Shown here in pieces: positions 1 through 9,492 of a stretch of DNA of 64,000 bases. How positions within the stretch are numbered: position 1 is the first letter of the stretch; the number at the start of each line of letters is the position of its first letter. A program made the translations under genes and the position numbers. The DNA lies in the NCBI RefSeq assembly GCF_000429505.1, contig NZ_AUBZ01000020.1:1-64000 (forward strand), in the 5' to 3' direction. The notes beneath the pieces are model-generated. The model did not search any database. It was given only the letters and a program-made list of their open reading frames with translations, and was not told the origin of the DNA. This DNA comes from Aliagarivorans taiwanensis DSM 22990. Its GTDB lineage: Bacteria; Pseudomonadota; Gammaproteobacteria; Enterobacterales; Celerinatantimonadaceae.

Positions 1-477
1 TGTCGGTCTTGTGTTCTTCATTTCTACCACCTTTTGTCCGGAAGTGAGTCTATCACTTCGTCTATTCAGGTGGCCAAATTCACTATGCCACTACACTATA
101 TTGCAGCGTTTAAGTATCGATGCCGAGTGTTGGCTGGTGTTAACCACTCAGTTGGAGAAGGATTTTGGCACTGTAGTCGGGCGCGATACCAGCCTGCTCC
201 GGTACAAAGCCTGCCATCATCAGCTGCGTATCCGCGGTATGGGGGCGGCGAAGCGCTGGTTAAGTTGCGGCTAGTTCCAATCATGGCAGCTTTGCTGCTG
301 TTGTCATCAATCAAGGCGAGTTCGCTAAACTGGTCACTTAGTTTGTGAGACGCTGCGCGTTTGGGGCATCACCTGCCATGCTGTGTCGGTTGGGCTGCTC
401 CAGTGGCCAATCAGCGCACAATGCTGACTCACAACCCCGCTGCGGCTTTACAGGTCGTGTCCAGGCAGGAGTTAAGT
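1..477. other. Stretch without a supported gene
   Basis: Open frames of 87 and 104 codons exist here on the plus strand (11-274, 34-348) and one of 72 on the minus strand, but they overlap each other in different frames. None has a convincing ribosome binding site, and none gives a protein I recognise. A decayed gene fragment is possible. I see no tRNA-like fold or strong terminator. The only clear signal is the AGGAG at 467-471 that belongs to the next gene. Confidence 0.4.
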
Positions 478-918
478 ATGCCAAGTGATAGAGCAATCAC
501 AGTAAAACTCAGCGACGTAGTCGTAGCCGTCGATTTTGTGTCCTTTGGCGAGGCTCTTGATAACGCTGTCGTCTTGCATACAGCAACGGGGCAGCTGTTG
601 TACGCTGGCGATGCCATTGATAGCGATGAGTTTCCTGACGATGCTTACGATAACCCCATTTACATCGAAATCCCCTCCGCACGAGATCTCGACTTAGGAC
701 AGCGACTTGTGTTTACGTTTACCGCCCAGAGCTTACCGGAACGGCTAGAGCACGTGCACCACATGTTCTCTCGGCGTGGCGCTTACTCACGCTTTAAAGA
801 CTTGCTTACCGCAAATGGCCTGATTGAACAGTGGTATCGATTTGAAGAGGAAGCGCTTAAATCAGCGGTTATCGAGTGGTGCCGGGCTAATGCCATTAAC
901 GTTCAGCTTGATACATAG
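478..918 (+). CDS. UPF0158 family protein
   Basis: A 146-residue soluble acidic protein of unknown function. The C-terminal half carries the pattern typical of UPF0158: a short motif GAYSRFKD, then WYRFEEEALK and finally IEWCRAN near the end, in the same order and spacing as in other members. The length is normal for the family. An in-frame start at 361 exists, but the ATG at 478 is preceded by AGGAG at 467-471, at good spacing, and begins at the conserved part, so I chose it. It stands alone, with the next gene convergent. No catalytic function can be assigned from sequence. Confidence 0.8.
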   Translation: MPSDRAITVKLSDVVVAVDFVSFGEALDNAVVLHTATGQLLYAGDAIDSDEFPDDAYDNPIYIEIPSARDLDLGQRLVFTFTAQSLPERLEHVHHMFSRRGAYSRFKDLLTANGLIEQWYRFEEEALKSAVIEWCRANAINVQLDT

Positions 919-1012
919 CAGTACACCGCGAGCACCCGCTCGTTGCTTGTCTGGCAGATCTACACACGCCTATGGCTTAGCCTCTGAAGATTGCGAGGGG
1001 AGGCTTAAATAC

Positions 1013-2875
1013 TCACAAACGCAAAGAGCTATCTACCTGAAGCTCTGCACCTTCGCCAATCCGTTGCTCAACCAGTTGTTTTAACTCGAGGTAATCTTCG
1101 GCCTCAAGTGGTGTCGAGCTGACAATATCGAGCTTAATAGTTAGCGGGTCCACCTGTAGCACTTGCACCCGTTGAATCATTATCTTGCCGCTGGTAAAGC
1201 CTTCTAACGCCTCGTTAACTTGTGTCTTTTGCGCCATTTTGTTGAAGCTAATGGCCAGTGGAACACTCACCAGAGCGACCGCTAAAGCCGAGAACAGCAA
1301 ACCTTTGCGGGCGCGCTTGAAGGGGGCAAAGCCCAGTACCAAAAAGGTTGCGGCTGCGGCCAGCACTATGCCGGCTAAGTTGGTCAGAAACAGTAGCAAT
1401 GCACCGGCGACTAGCTCAACCTCCATCCAGCCCAGGCCAATACCCGCTACTGCTAACGGGGGAACAAGTGCGACGGCGATGGCTACCCCAGCCAAGCTTT
1501 TGGTAACAGCAGCACGCGCATGGGCATAAGCGCCCGCGATACCGGATATCACTGCGACGCCAAGGTCTAACAAAGTTGGGCTTACTCGCGCTGCAATCTC
1601 GCTGGTGGTGTGTTGCAGCGGTAACAACCAAGTGCACAGTACCGCAAACAGCAGAGCCAATCCCAAGCCCGTGCTTAGCGTGGTGACACTGCCTTTAAGC
1701 AAACTTTCATCTTGCCGCGCGAGTGCCATGGACAGCGAGATGATTGGCCCCATCAAAGGTGCGAGGATCATCGCACCGATGATCACCGGCGGTGAGTCAG
1801 CAAACAGCCCCAGCGAGGCGAGTAAGGTCGAGAGGATCATTAAGGTGAGGAACACCGGAGAGGGGCTCGCTTGCTCTCTTAGGGTTTGGTAGAGCTCTCG
1901 GAAGTCATCTTGAGCTGCGTGGGCGACCCAGCGCAGTGGCTTGGCGCAAAGCTCTGTGATGCCTTCGCCTTTTGGTAGGTGTTGCATACGTCGCGATTCT
2001 TTTTCCGGGGTAGCTGCTCGTTCAATACTTAGCTTGCTCGAAGGCAGCAACTGAAGCGCTCGTGGGTGGTTGGTAAAGCTGAGCTCGCGTGAACACATGC
2101 TGGTTCCATCGTGGCTGTATTCTATACCCGGATCGCAGGCAATTTTTAGCTCGTCGGTTTTGAGTGTGCCCACGCTGCGCGGCAAGGTGGCTTGTTGACG
2201 GGCAAACAGCGCCACTAGCATCACAGCGAGTAACTCCATTACACTGCGTGGCGCTAAGAGCAAGATATGAAACATGCCGTCGTTAAGGTGGGAGTCACTG
2301 AGCAGGCGTTTTCCAATGGTAGAGTTACGGCCGTGCTCTACCACTGTTATCCCAACGGCGGCTGTACAGAATGCTTCGTTATTACGCGTGGTTAGATGAT
2401 AGGCCTTCGGTTGAATGCTGCTAAGTTTGCTTATGTAGTGCTTAAATTTGAGCAGTTTGGCCTTAAAGCCCGATACTTCAGCGCCGGGAACAAAGCCATA
2501 CATGTCGCCGATGGTCACCGATTGCAGAACTGGCAGTTGGTTACACATCAGCAGGTCCACCGCTTCTGGTTCTACCTGCAGGTAGTGATCTACTGCTTGG
2601 TCTAACTTGCTATCCAGCGCTAAGCCCTTACTGGCCATGGCCGCGTTAGGGTGGGGCAGCACCGCCAGTTGCGTTTCACTTTCAAGGAACAGCGGCAGCG
2701 TGCTGCGTAGCTGTTCATCACTAAGAAACAGCCAGCAGATGTGACACGCCTGTTCAGGCACCTCAAGTGAGCTTGTATACGGGAGGAAGAACGCCTCTCG
2801 CTGTTCTAGCAGGGCGGAGAGCTGTTGCTCAATCTCACTAAACTCTGACTCGTCATAAATCACTAAATCGACCAT
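1013..2875 (-). CDS. Lipid-kinase-like / DUF389 membrane fusion protein
   Basis: A 620-residue protein in two parts. Residues about 1-290 resemble the diacylglycerol-kinase/YegS-like fold: a beta-rich soluble domain with a PGAEVSGFKAK segment and a C-terminal lobe containing LNDGMFHILL. I do not see a clean GGDGT nucleotide-binding motif, so kinase activity is doubtful. Residues about 320-555 are a DUF389 (TIGR00341-type) membrane domain with several hydrophobic helices, including the conserved IIGAMILAPLMGPI block. A soluble tail of about 70 residues follows. An in-frame start lies at 2926, but the ATG at 2875 has AAGGA six bases upstream and is preferred. The substrate or role of DUF389 proteins is not established. 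Confidence 0.75.
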   Translation of the reverse strand: MVDLVIYDESEFSEIEQQLSALLEQREAFFLPYTSSLEVPEQACHICWLFLSDEQLRSTLPLFLESETQLAVLPHPNAAMASKGLALDSKLDQAVDHYLQVEPEAVDLLMCNQLPVLQSVTIGDMYGFVPGAEVSGFKAKLLKFKHYISKLSSIQPKAYHLTTRNNEAFCTAAVGITVVEHGRNSTIGKRLLSDSHLNDGMFHILLLAPRSVMELLAVMLVALFARQQATLPRSVGTLKTDELKIACDPGIEYSHDGTSMCSRELSFTNHPRALQLLPSSKLSIERAATPEKESRRMQHLPKGEGITELCAKPLRWVAHAAQDDFRELYQTLREQASPSPVFLTLMILSTLLASLGLFADSPPVIIGAMILAPLMGPIISLSMALARQDESLLKGSVTTLSTGLGLALLFAVLCTWLLPLQHTTSEIAARVSPTLLDLGVAVISGIAGAYAHARAAVTKSLAGVAIAVALVPPLAVAGIGLGWMEVELVAGALLLFLTNLAGIVLAAAATFLVLGFAPFKRARKGLLFSALAVALVSVPLAISFNKMAQKTQVNEALEGFTSGKIMIQRVQVLQVDPLTIKLDIVSSTPLEAEDYLELKQLVEQRIGEGAELQVDSSLRL

Positions 2876-2953
2876 TACACGTCCTTGTGCGTTAAATTGA
2901 GTGGCGGTTCTGACTTGCGCAAGCAAACACCGCCTTGGCCTGCTGTTACTTGC

Positions 2954-4891
2954 TTATGTGTTGCTGTGATAACGGCTGCGATAGTAGGCATCTACCGCTA
3001 GTTCCAAGCGTCTTGTGGCACGAGGAGTTTCAGTGCGAAGGCGCTGGCAAAACTGCTTTAAGGTTTCGTTTGGCGCGCGCTGCCTTCCCCTTAGTCGCCA
3101 ATAACTTAGCTGCATTCTCAGTCGCAACAATGGTAGATCGGGTACGCGCCACTGCCAAGGGCGAGCAAACAGCAGCAAGGTGAGGGCGGCTGCGGTAGAT
3201 AGCAGACCCACGCTTAATACCAGCAAGCTGTCTAAACTAAATCGGCGCTGCAACTCATCGAGAAGCTGGTTTTGTCGATTGCTATCAAAGTTGACTACCC
3301 ACTGGGCCCACAGATAATCAGCACGCTCTAGCAAGGAACGCAATGCCAACAGCTGTTGGCTGTACCACAGGCGGCTACCGAATGGCGATAGTTCCCGCCA
3401 TTGATTAGCATGCTCAGCACTTTGCTGTAGGCCCAGTTGCACCCGTTCAGGCGCTATCCAGCCTGTTGCGTCAATCTGCTGCCATTTGCCGTCTACCCAT
3501 ATCTCAGCCCAGGCGTGAGCGTCGTAGTCACGTACGGTGATCACCTTACGCTGGGTGTTCCACTCGCCACCAAGATAGCCCGCTACCATCCGCGCGGGAT
3601 AGCCCATGCTGCGGGCCAGCACCGCCACCGCCTGAGCGTAGTGCACGCAAAATCCCAGTTGGCCTTCGAACAGGAAATCGCCCAGGCCTTGGCTGCCCGG
3701 ATAGGTGGGCGGATTTAGGGTGTAGCCAAAGGGTGCTTGTAAGAACCAGTCGCGCATGGCCGCTAAGGGTTGAGGGGCGGCGGCGAACTGCTCGGCGAGG
3801 CTAACTATTCGTTGCTCGGTGTTCGCGGGAAGGGTGCTTAGCCGGCGTAATAGGCTTGGTGCGAGTGTCTCATCTGGCGCATTGCTTAGCCAAATAAACG
3901 ATGCTTGACTACGCTGGTTAATGCTGGTGCGGCGTTGCCAGCTGTTGTCGCGGGTTAGCCGCAGTGCACCTTGCGATACCATACTGGGCCAAAGGCTCGG
4001 TGCCCACACGCCATCGCTGGGCTGATAGATAATCGAGTAGGGCATGCCGCCTGCAGTCCAGCTAAGCTCGCCCGATGTGCGAAGTAGCTTAGCGTGATTG
4101 CTGCGCGACCAGCTTTCCCCATCGAACTGATCGAGCACTAAGGCGCGCCAATAGAACTGCTGTGAATCTGATTGCGGGGTGTCAAAGGTTGCGCGAAAGG
4201 CTAAGCGGTCGGAGCGGATAAGTTGGCTGATATCCCCGGGCCGTACTTGCTCGGATAATCCGGTGGTGGCTGATTGCAGCGTTGGCATTTGCCACAATGG
4301 GCCAAGCCGTGGCAACACTACAAACAGCACCGCGGTTAGCGGCAGGGCTGAGCCGCTCCACAGCGCGAGTCGACGTAACAGCGGCAATGATAGCGGTACA
4401 TCAGCACTAAGCAGTAACAGTAGGTGCAGCAGCAGGCTAACACACGCTAGCACTGCATAGACAATCGCAACATTAAGCAGCAGCGCTAGGGCGGCCAGTA
4501 TCCAGCCACACAGTACAAACGCTTGCAAATCGCGGCGCTGGCGCAGCTCGAGGAGCTTTAGGCAGTAGCCAAGCATCACCACATTCACCGCGATCTCGAA
4601 TTGCCCCTGTTGCCAACTGCTGGCGATGGTCAAAAGCGCCATGGCTAGCGTGATCAGTAGCTTGAGCCAACGCGGACAATCCGGCGCACGCCCTTGGCTT
4701 AAGCGCCAGCGCCAAAGGCCAAGCACGCCACCGGTAGCTAACAGCCATAACGGCGCCACCGACCAAAGCAGCAAGCTGGTAGCGATAAAACACTGCAAAA
4801 AGAGCAGAGACTGCGCCTTGCCAAGGGGCAAGTACGTCAATGCTGCCTTGCGCTGGTCGGGCGCTTGCGTGGCCGGCTTGAGGGGGCTCAT
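2954..4891 (-). CDS. tgpA: TgpA-type transglutaminase-like membrane protein
   Basis: A 645-residue inner-membrane protein with the TgpA layout. An N-terminal bundle of about six hydrophobic helices (DUF3488) is followed by a large periplasmic transglutaminase-like domain, one further helix, and a short cytoplasmic DUF4129-like tail ending in YYRSRY. The papain-like triad is visible: Cys in LGFCVHYAQA, His in RDYDAHAWAE and Asp in QQIDATGW. The start ATG overlaps the stop of the DUF58 gene by four bases (ATGA), so it is the last gene of a moxR-DUF58-tgpA operon. This trio is common in gammaproteobacteria and is thought to act in envelope protein processing or assembly; the natural substrate is unknown. 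Confidence 0.88.
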   Translation of the reverse strand: MSPLKPATQAPDQRKAALTYLPLGKAQSLLFLQCFIATSLLLWSVAPLWLLATGGVLGLWRWRLSQGRAPDCPRWLKLLITLAMALLTIASSWQQGQFEIAVNVVMLGYCLKLLELRQRRDLQAFVLCGWILAALALLLNVAIVYAVLACVSLLLHLLLLLSADVPLSLPLLRRLALWSGSALPLTAVLFVVLPRLGPLWQMPTLQSATTGLSEQVRPGDISQLIRSDRLAFRATFDTPQSDSQQFYWRALVLDQFDGESWSRSNHAKLLRTSGELSWTAGGMPYSIIYQPSDGVWAPSLWPSMVSQGALRLTRDNSWQRRTSINQRSQASFIWLSNAPDETLAPSLLRRLSTLPANTEQRIVSLAEQFAAAPQPLAAMRDWFLQAPFGYTLNPPTYPGSQGLGDFLFEGQLGFCVHYAQAVAVLARSMGYPARMVAGYLGGEWNTQRKVITVRDYDAHAWAEIWVDGKWQQIDATGWIAPERVQLGLQQSAEHANQWRELSPFGSRLWYSQQLLALRSLLERADYLWAQWVVNFDSNRQNQLLDELQRRFSLDSLLVLSVGLLSTAAALTLLLFARPWQWRVPDLPLLRLRMQLSYWRLRGRQRAPNETLKQFCQRLRTETPRATRRLELAVDAYYRSRYHSNT

Positions 4892-5838
4892 CGCGGCGCC
4901 CTCGCCAGCATCTCTAAAGCTGCCTGCTTTTGGGCTTCGCCTTCACCCATTGGGAGTTGCTGGCCTGCAACGCTAAGCGAGAAACGTTGCCCTTGCTGGC
5001 TGAGTTGTAACACCCAGTGGCACAACACTCGATAACGAAGCTCTCGCTCAAGCTGCTGTAAACTCGACTCGTCCAACACTAGTGCTTGCGCGTGGTAAGA
5101 CTCGAAGCTCTTTCGTTGTAGGCCGCGCCCGGCCGCTAAGGCCTTCCATGAGAGCAAACTTAAGCGCTCGCCTGTGCGGTAGGGAACAAGTCCGGCGAAC
5201 TCGTCTTGCAGGGTATGACTTTGGGTAGTGTGGTTTGTAGCTTCTTGCTCACCCCCACGAGGGCAGGGGTAACCGGGCTCTGGCGTCGGCGCGACGATAC
5301 TCTCACAGTCTAAGTCGAGCCAGGTCCAGCATCGAAACAGCCCAAAGGGGAAGCTGCTGGAAAGCTTTAGCCTAGGCAGTGGATACACACCTCGTTGGTC
5401 GAGGGTGAAACTGAGGCTGGCATGGCCGTCATCCAACCGCCAATGCTGGTCGCTAAGCCCGCTAATTGAGCCCGCCAGCGCCAAACCACGCAGGCTAGCG
5501 GGTTTGTGAATCTGCAGCTCCAACACCAGTGTGTCGCCGGCAAGTCCGAGCGGGCGAGTTTTACGCGTGACTTGCAGCCCCGACAGGTTGAAGTGGCATA
5601 GGTGTAAAGTCACCACCCATAGCACCAGCAGAAACAGCGCCAACAGTAGCACTAGGTTGTTCTGATAGTTGGTCGACAGTAAGTACAGCACCAGCACCCC
5701 AATCAGGTAGCAGCAGCCAAAACCGGTGGGCAGAATAAACAGGTTGCGCCGCCCGAGTTGTGTGGACGCCGCTGGAGGAAGCCTGCGCCTTAACCAGCGC
5801 TCACGGTCAAACAGGCGGCGCTTGCTATTCGAGATCAT
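4888..5838 (-). CDS. DUF58 domain protein
   Basis: A protein of 316 residues with two adjacent hydrophobic helices near the N terminus (about residues 32-75) and a soluble domain. The domain ends in the DUF58 signature, seen here as GLVPYRTGERLSLLSWKALA and a following KSFE. This domain resembles a degenerate von Willebrand A fold. Such proteins regularly pair with MoxR ATPases, and the context here (moxR upstream, tgpA downstream, coding overlaps of 14 and 4 bases) fits. The start could also be the in-frame GTG at 5853; the ATG at 5838 is preferred because the GTG has no spaced Shine-Dalgarno sequence. The function is inferred only from the MoxR association. Confidence 0.85.
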   Translation of the reverse strand: MISNSKRRLFDRERWLRRRLPPAASTQLGRRNLFILPTGFGCCYLIGVLVLYLLSTNYQNNLVLLLALFLLVLWVVTLHLCHFNLSGLQVTRKTRPLGLAGDTLVLELQIHKPASLRGLALAGSISGLSDQHWRLDDGHASLSFTLDQRGVYPLPRLKLSSSFPFGLFRCWTWLDLDCESIVAPTPEPGYPCPRGGEQEATNHTTQSHTLQDEFAGLVPYRTGERLSLLSWKALAAGRGLQRKSFESYHAQALVLDESSLQQLERELRYRVLCHWVLQLSQQGQRFSLSVAGQQLPMGEGEAQKQAALEMLARAPR

Positions 5839-6766
5839 GGTAGGGGGCCACACCGCCTAGCAGTTGGCTGGCGAACTGCACACCTTGCTCTCCGCGTCCT
5901 AGCCGATGGGCGCTTACTGCCACAAATACCGCTTGCAAGTCTTCTGGCTCGACGTGTTTGCGGTGATGGATAAATGCCCAGGCGCGGGCACACGCTAGCA
6001 GAGTCTTTGAGCAGCGCGGAGAGAGCGGGCGAGCATGCTCGAGCGTGCGACTGGCATGGATAAGCCGCAGCAGGTAGCCGAGCAGGGCATCGCTGGCATG
6101 CACCTGTTGGCTCTGGGCTTGCAGTTGCGGCAGTTGCTCAACCACTAGTGGGCTATCTGAGCGCGCCGCTTGATTGCTTTGCTTGAGCATCTCCAGCTCG
6201 CTATCGGCATCGGGAAAGCCGATGCTAAGGCGCATCGCAAAACGATCGAGTTGCGATTCGGGCAGCTCGAAGGTACCCAGTTGCTCGTGGGGGTTTTGGG
6301 TTGCAATAACAAAGAAGGGGCTGGGCAGTGTGTGGTTTACACCATCCACGCTGACTTGGCCTTCTTCCATGGCCTCCAGCAATGCACTTTGGGTGCGAGG
6401 GCTGGCGCGATTGAGCTCGTCGGCCAAAATCAGCTGATGGAATAGCGGACCGGGGTGAAAGCGGAAGGCTTGTTCACTCTGCTCGAAAATCGACACCCCA
6501 ATAATGTCGGCGGGCAACAGGTCGCTGGTGAACTGGATCCGCTGGAAGCTCATGCCAAAGCTACTGCCTAACCATTTGGCCAAGCTGGTCTTGCCCACAC
6601 CGGGCAAGTCTTCCAATAGCAAATGCCCACCGGCCAGCAAGCAGGCCATAGCCTGCTTGATCACCGTCGATTTGCCCAGTAGTTGACCTTGTAGCTGGCT
6701 ATAAACAGTCTGAAGCTCTGGGTGAAGTGATTCCGTCGCGGCTGTGTTTAATACAAACGTCCCCAC
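5825..6766 (-). CDS. MoxR family AAA+ ATPase
   Basis: A 313-residue AAA+ ATPase, the usual length for MoxR. The Walker A motif DLPGVGKTSLAK lies at about residues 53-64 and Walker B, LILADELNRA, at about 112-121. Sensor 1 is in FFVIATQNPHEQLGTFELPE, a typical MoxR stretch. The start is a GTG directly after a strong AAGGAGGT. It opens the minus-strand operon with the DUF58 and TgpA genes. MoxR ATPases are thought to act as chaperones in metal insertion or folding of partner complexes, with the DUF58 protein as adaptor. The partner here is not identified. Confidence 0.92.
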   Translation of the reverse strand: MGTFVLNTAATESLHPELQTVYSQLQGQLLGKSTVIKQAMACLLAGGHLLLEDLPGVGKTSLAKWLGSSFGMSFQRIQFTSDLLPADIIGVSIFEQSEQAFRFHPGPLFHQLILADELNRASPRTQSALLEAMEEGQVSVDGVNHTLPSPFFVIATQNPHEQLGTFELPESQLDRFAMRLSIGFPDADSELEMLKQSNQAARSDSPLVVEQLPQLQAQSQQVHASDALLGYLLRLIHASRTLEHARPLSPRCSKTLLACARAWAFIHHRKHVEPEDLQAVFVAVSAHRLGRGEQGVQFASQLLGGVAPYHDLE

Positions 6767-6948
6767 AGCACCTCCTTTGTGATAGGGAATAGTAAAAACT
6801 TAGCCTAGTTACTCCTTGGTGTTGGGTATTTCCTTGGTTGCTCGCTTAGATTGCTGATGCCACGGGGATTTTCTGCGGTGAAATGCTATTATCTCGCACC
6901 TAAACCGAGCATACGCAGATATGCCGCAGCAATAACGGGAGTAGGCGA

Positions 6949-8352
6949 TTGGTAACAGTAGAACAGCGAGATGGCATGCAACTGCGCATTGCGCACGTGC
7001 AAAGCGAGAGCAAACAGGGTGAGCTGGAGATCTTTCTGTTTGTGCCGGGCGAGTTGGAACTAAGCCCAAAGCTGTTATCTGAAGACGAGTTCTACCACGC
7101 CGCCATCCACAGTAAGCGCACCTACTACAGCGACAAGAACCAGCTCCCCTTGGTACATAGCCGCTTGGCATCGCGCGGCAAGCTACCACCTGAGCAGTAC
7201 CGACTGAGCCTGAGTCTGTATGCCTACCAATATGTTATCGCGCTAGAGAAAACCGCTCACCGCTTGCTTAAGCACCCCTTTGTACTGCAAAAGCGCGACA
7301 ACCAGGAGCATGACGACATGCTGGACGAGGCCTACCAGGCCAATGAGTTCTGGGATTTGGTGAGCGAGCAGCGCGAGCTGGCCGAGAGCATTTTGCGTAA
7401 GCTGCGCCGCAACAAGCCCAGCGATGCGCATTTGCTTAAGTATTTCGAAAACATCGATAACTACTTGTCGTGGTTTACCGAGCAACGCTGCCTGTCGCTG
7501 GTGGCGCACCTACCGCGCGGCGGCATGTATGGCGATACCAAAGAGCAACTGCTGGCCACCGTTAATGCCGAAGCGGAGTATCGCAAGGCCCGTGAGTACA
7601 ACTCGCGCCATGCCATGAAGGATATGACCCGACTATCGAACAAGATGCGCCTGCTGCGCCGCTTGATTGAATACCCGGTCACCCTGCGCGAGAAAACGCT
7701 CGACCTCAGCCTAAACACCAAGAAATGGGTAAAGGCCGGCGCCACCGCCTTTGTGATGCTGTTCGTCTCTTACATGGTGCTACAAGCGCGCTCTTATCTG
7801 GATGGAGTGACCTTGCTGCTGGTGGTGACGCTATCGGGTATTTATGCGCTGCGCGAAGTGTTTAAGGACGATGTGACCAATGCGCTATGGCGGGTGATCA
7901 ACAAAGGTCGACCGAAGTGGCGTAAAACTTATCTCGATGGCACCTCGGGCAAGCCGCTCGGCAGAAAGCTCGAGTGGTTGGAATATCTAAGCTTTCGCAA
8001 ACTAGATCGCGATATTCAGAAGGCCCGCCGCGGCAAGGTCTCGCAAAAAGAAGAAGTAGTGCTGCGTTACAAAAGCCGCGCCAACCTCAGTAGCACTCGT
8101 TTTCTCAGTGGCTACGAGAAAACCCGCGAGTCCATGCTGTTAGATCTACGGGTATTCTCCCGGCTTATGGAAAAAGGCTCTCAGCGGGTTTATCGACTCA
8201 AAGAGGGCAAGGTGCTTAAAGAATCGGTAGAGAAACGCCATCTTATTAACCTGATTATTCGCAGTACCGACGATGATGATCAGCCGGTGATCCAGCGCTG
8301 GAAGGTGGTGATGACTCGTTCCAAGATCGTCGAGATTGAGATGATAGCGTAA
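6949..8352 (+). CDS. Uncharacterised two-helix membrane protein
   Basis: A 467-residue protein that I do not recognise. It has a long, charged, largely helical soluble domain of about 260 residues, two adjacent hydrophobic helices at about 262-280 and 285-302 with a very short loop, and a basic soluble domain of about 160 residues. This arrangement puts both soluble parts on the same side of the membrane, probably the cytoplasm. The start is taken as TTG at 6949, with GGGAG eight bases before it; an internal ATG at 6976 is a weaker alternative. It is divergent from moxR and stands alone. No catalytic motif, zinc cluster or P-loop is visible. Confidence 0.75.
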   Translation: MVTVEQRDGMQLRIAHVQSESKQGELEIFLFVPGELELSPKLLSEDEFYHAAIHSKRTYYSDKNQLPLVHSRLASRGKLPPEQYRLSLSLYAYQYVIALEKTAHRLLKHPFVLQKRDNQEHDDMLDEAYQANEFWDLVSEQRELAESILRKLRRNKPSDAHLLKYFENIDNYLSWFTEQRCLSLVAHLPRGGMYGDTKEQLLATVNAEAEYRKAREYNSRHAMKDMTRLSNKMRLLRRLIEYPVTLREKTLDLSLNTKKWVKAGATAFVMLFVSYMVLQARSYLDGVTLLLVVTLSGIYALREVFKDDVTNALWRVINKGRPKWRKTYLDGTSGKPLGRKLEWLEYLSFRKLDRDIQKARRGKVSQKEEVVLRYKSRANLSSTRFLSGYEKTRESMLLDLRVFSRLMEKGSQRVYRLKEGKVLKESVEKRHLINLIIRSTDDDDQPVIQRWKVVMTRSKIVEIEMIA

Positions 8353-8494
8353 CAGCCCTTAAGTGTGTAATAATTCATGCCTGCATGCTCGCTTTAAGCT
8401 ATTGATATATAAAAATAATATCTAAAATTCAGCTAGGCAATGTAGCGCCATTTGGGCATGCTTGATTCATCGAACAAACTCAAGGAACACTCGC

Positions 8495-8959
8495 GTGGAA
8501 GCACACAATTCTTCTCACTCTCCTAATCTCTCAACACCCGCTTCACCACAAGCAATCAACCCAACAAAAATGTACTCGCCTAACCAAATCGGTGCGGCCT
8601 CCGCGCTAGGTGGCCCGGTGGCGGTTATCTATTTTCTGATGGTGAACTTTGCGGTGCTGAAGAACGATGCGCTCAAAAAGGAGACCTTGGTGATCGGTTT
8701 GATTGCCATCGTGGCCATGTGGGTGTTCTTGCCCTTATTGCCAGACGGCTTCCCGAGTACGGCGTTTACTGTGTGCTACGTGTTGGTAGGCCGCATGGTA
8801 GCTGAGCGCCATCAAATGACCAAACAGGCGATTATCGACTCACCTAACCATGTATTTCATTCCAACTGGCGCGTATTTGGTCTGAGCCTAGTGTGCCTGC
8901 TAGGCTCCGTGGTAGTGCTGTTGGCACCATTTTTTGTGCTGGATGTACTCGGCTTCTAA
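8495..8959 (+). CDS. Hypothetical membrane protein
   Basis: A 154-residue protein of unknown function. A polar N-terminal tail of about 35 residues, rich in Ser, Pro and Asn, is followed by hydrophobic helices at about 40-52, 66-84 and 88-102, and a last helix pair at about 130-153 reaching the C terminus. The start is GTG at 8495, with AAGGA at 8482-8486; the upstream TTG at 8462 lacks a ribosome binding site. It lies between the large two-helix protein and a lipoprotein gene on the same strand, with gaps of more than 140 bases, so an operon is not assured. Confidence 0.65.
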   Translation: MEAHNSSHSPNLSTPASPQAINPTKMYSPNQIGAASALGGPVAVIYFLMVNFAVLKNDALKKETLVIGLIAIVAMWVFLPLLPDGFPSTAFTVCYVLVGRMVAERHQMTKQAIIDSPNHVFHSNWRVFGLSLVCLLGSVVVLLAPFFVLDVLGF

Positions 8960-9133
8960 ACGCGGCCCAAGGCCCAGTTCTAAAGCCTGTCGCCAAGCTA
9001 GCTTCACTAAATCGCTCATTTAGTCGAATTAATAAGCGAACGGTTCGCGTTACCGTGAACCTGCCAGTGCTTGTGTGTATCATCGGCGCACTATTTCAAG
9101 TGCGCCACAGAGCGCACGACTATTGGAGCCAAA

Positions 9134-9487
9134 ATGCGGTTAAAAGACTTACAGAAATTGGGACTGGCCTTGGTATTACCCGGCCTGCTAAGCGGTTGTG
9201 TTGGCAGTAACGTGCTAACCGGCATGCTGCTGGAGAAAAACGTTGAAGCGGTAGATAACCGCTATGCCCGAGGTGGCCTGAATATCGCGCTTTCGCCAGT
9301 CTACGCCTTCACCTTAATGGGCGATGCAATGGTGCTAAACAGTATCGAGTTCTGGACCGGCACACACCCGATTACCGGCAGCCCCCACGTATTCGACAGC
9401 GATGTAGATACCTGGCTGGAAGTGAATGATATGGTTGATGAGCCGCTGCGCAGTGCGCCATTGCCGCCGTTGACGTTGGCGGAGTAG
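9134..9487 (+). CDS. DUF3332 family lipoprotein
   Basis: A 117-residue exported lipoprotein. The N terminus has a positively charged start, a hydrophobic stretch and the lipobox LLSGC at about residues 18-22, so the mature protein would begin at Cys22. The following pattern, VDNRYARGGLNIALSPVYAF and then IEFWTGTHPITG, matches the DUF3332 family of small gammaproteobacterial lipoproteins. The ATG at 9134 has GGAG at 9125-9128; the longer frame from 9071 has no such signal and would bury the signal peptide. The function is unknown. Confidence 0.82.
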   Translation: MRLKDLQKLGLALVLPGLLSGCVGSNVLTGMLLEKNVEAVDNRYARGGLNIALSPVYAFTLMGDAMVLNSIEFWTGTHPITGSPHVFDSDVDTWLEVNDMVDEPLRSAPLPPLTLAE

Positions 9488-9492
9488 GGTTG

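Noticed and set aside
11-348. Overlapping frames at the window start, including one with a hydrophobic run (34-348)
   Set aside because: They lie in conflicting frames, have no ribosome binding site and give no recognisable protein.
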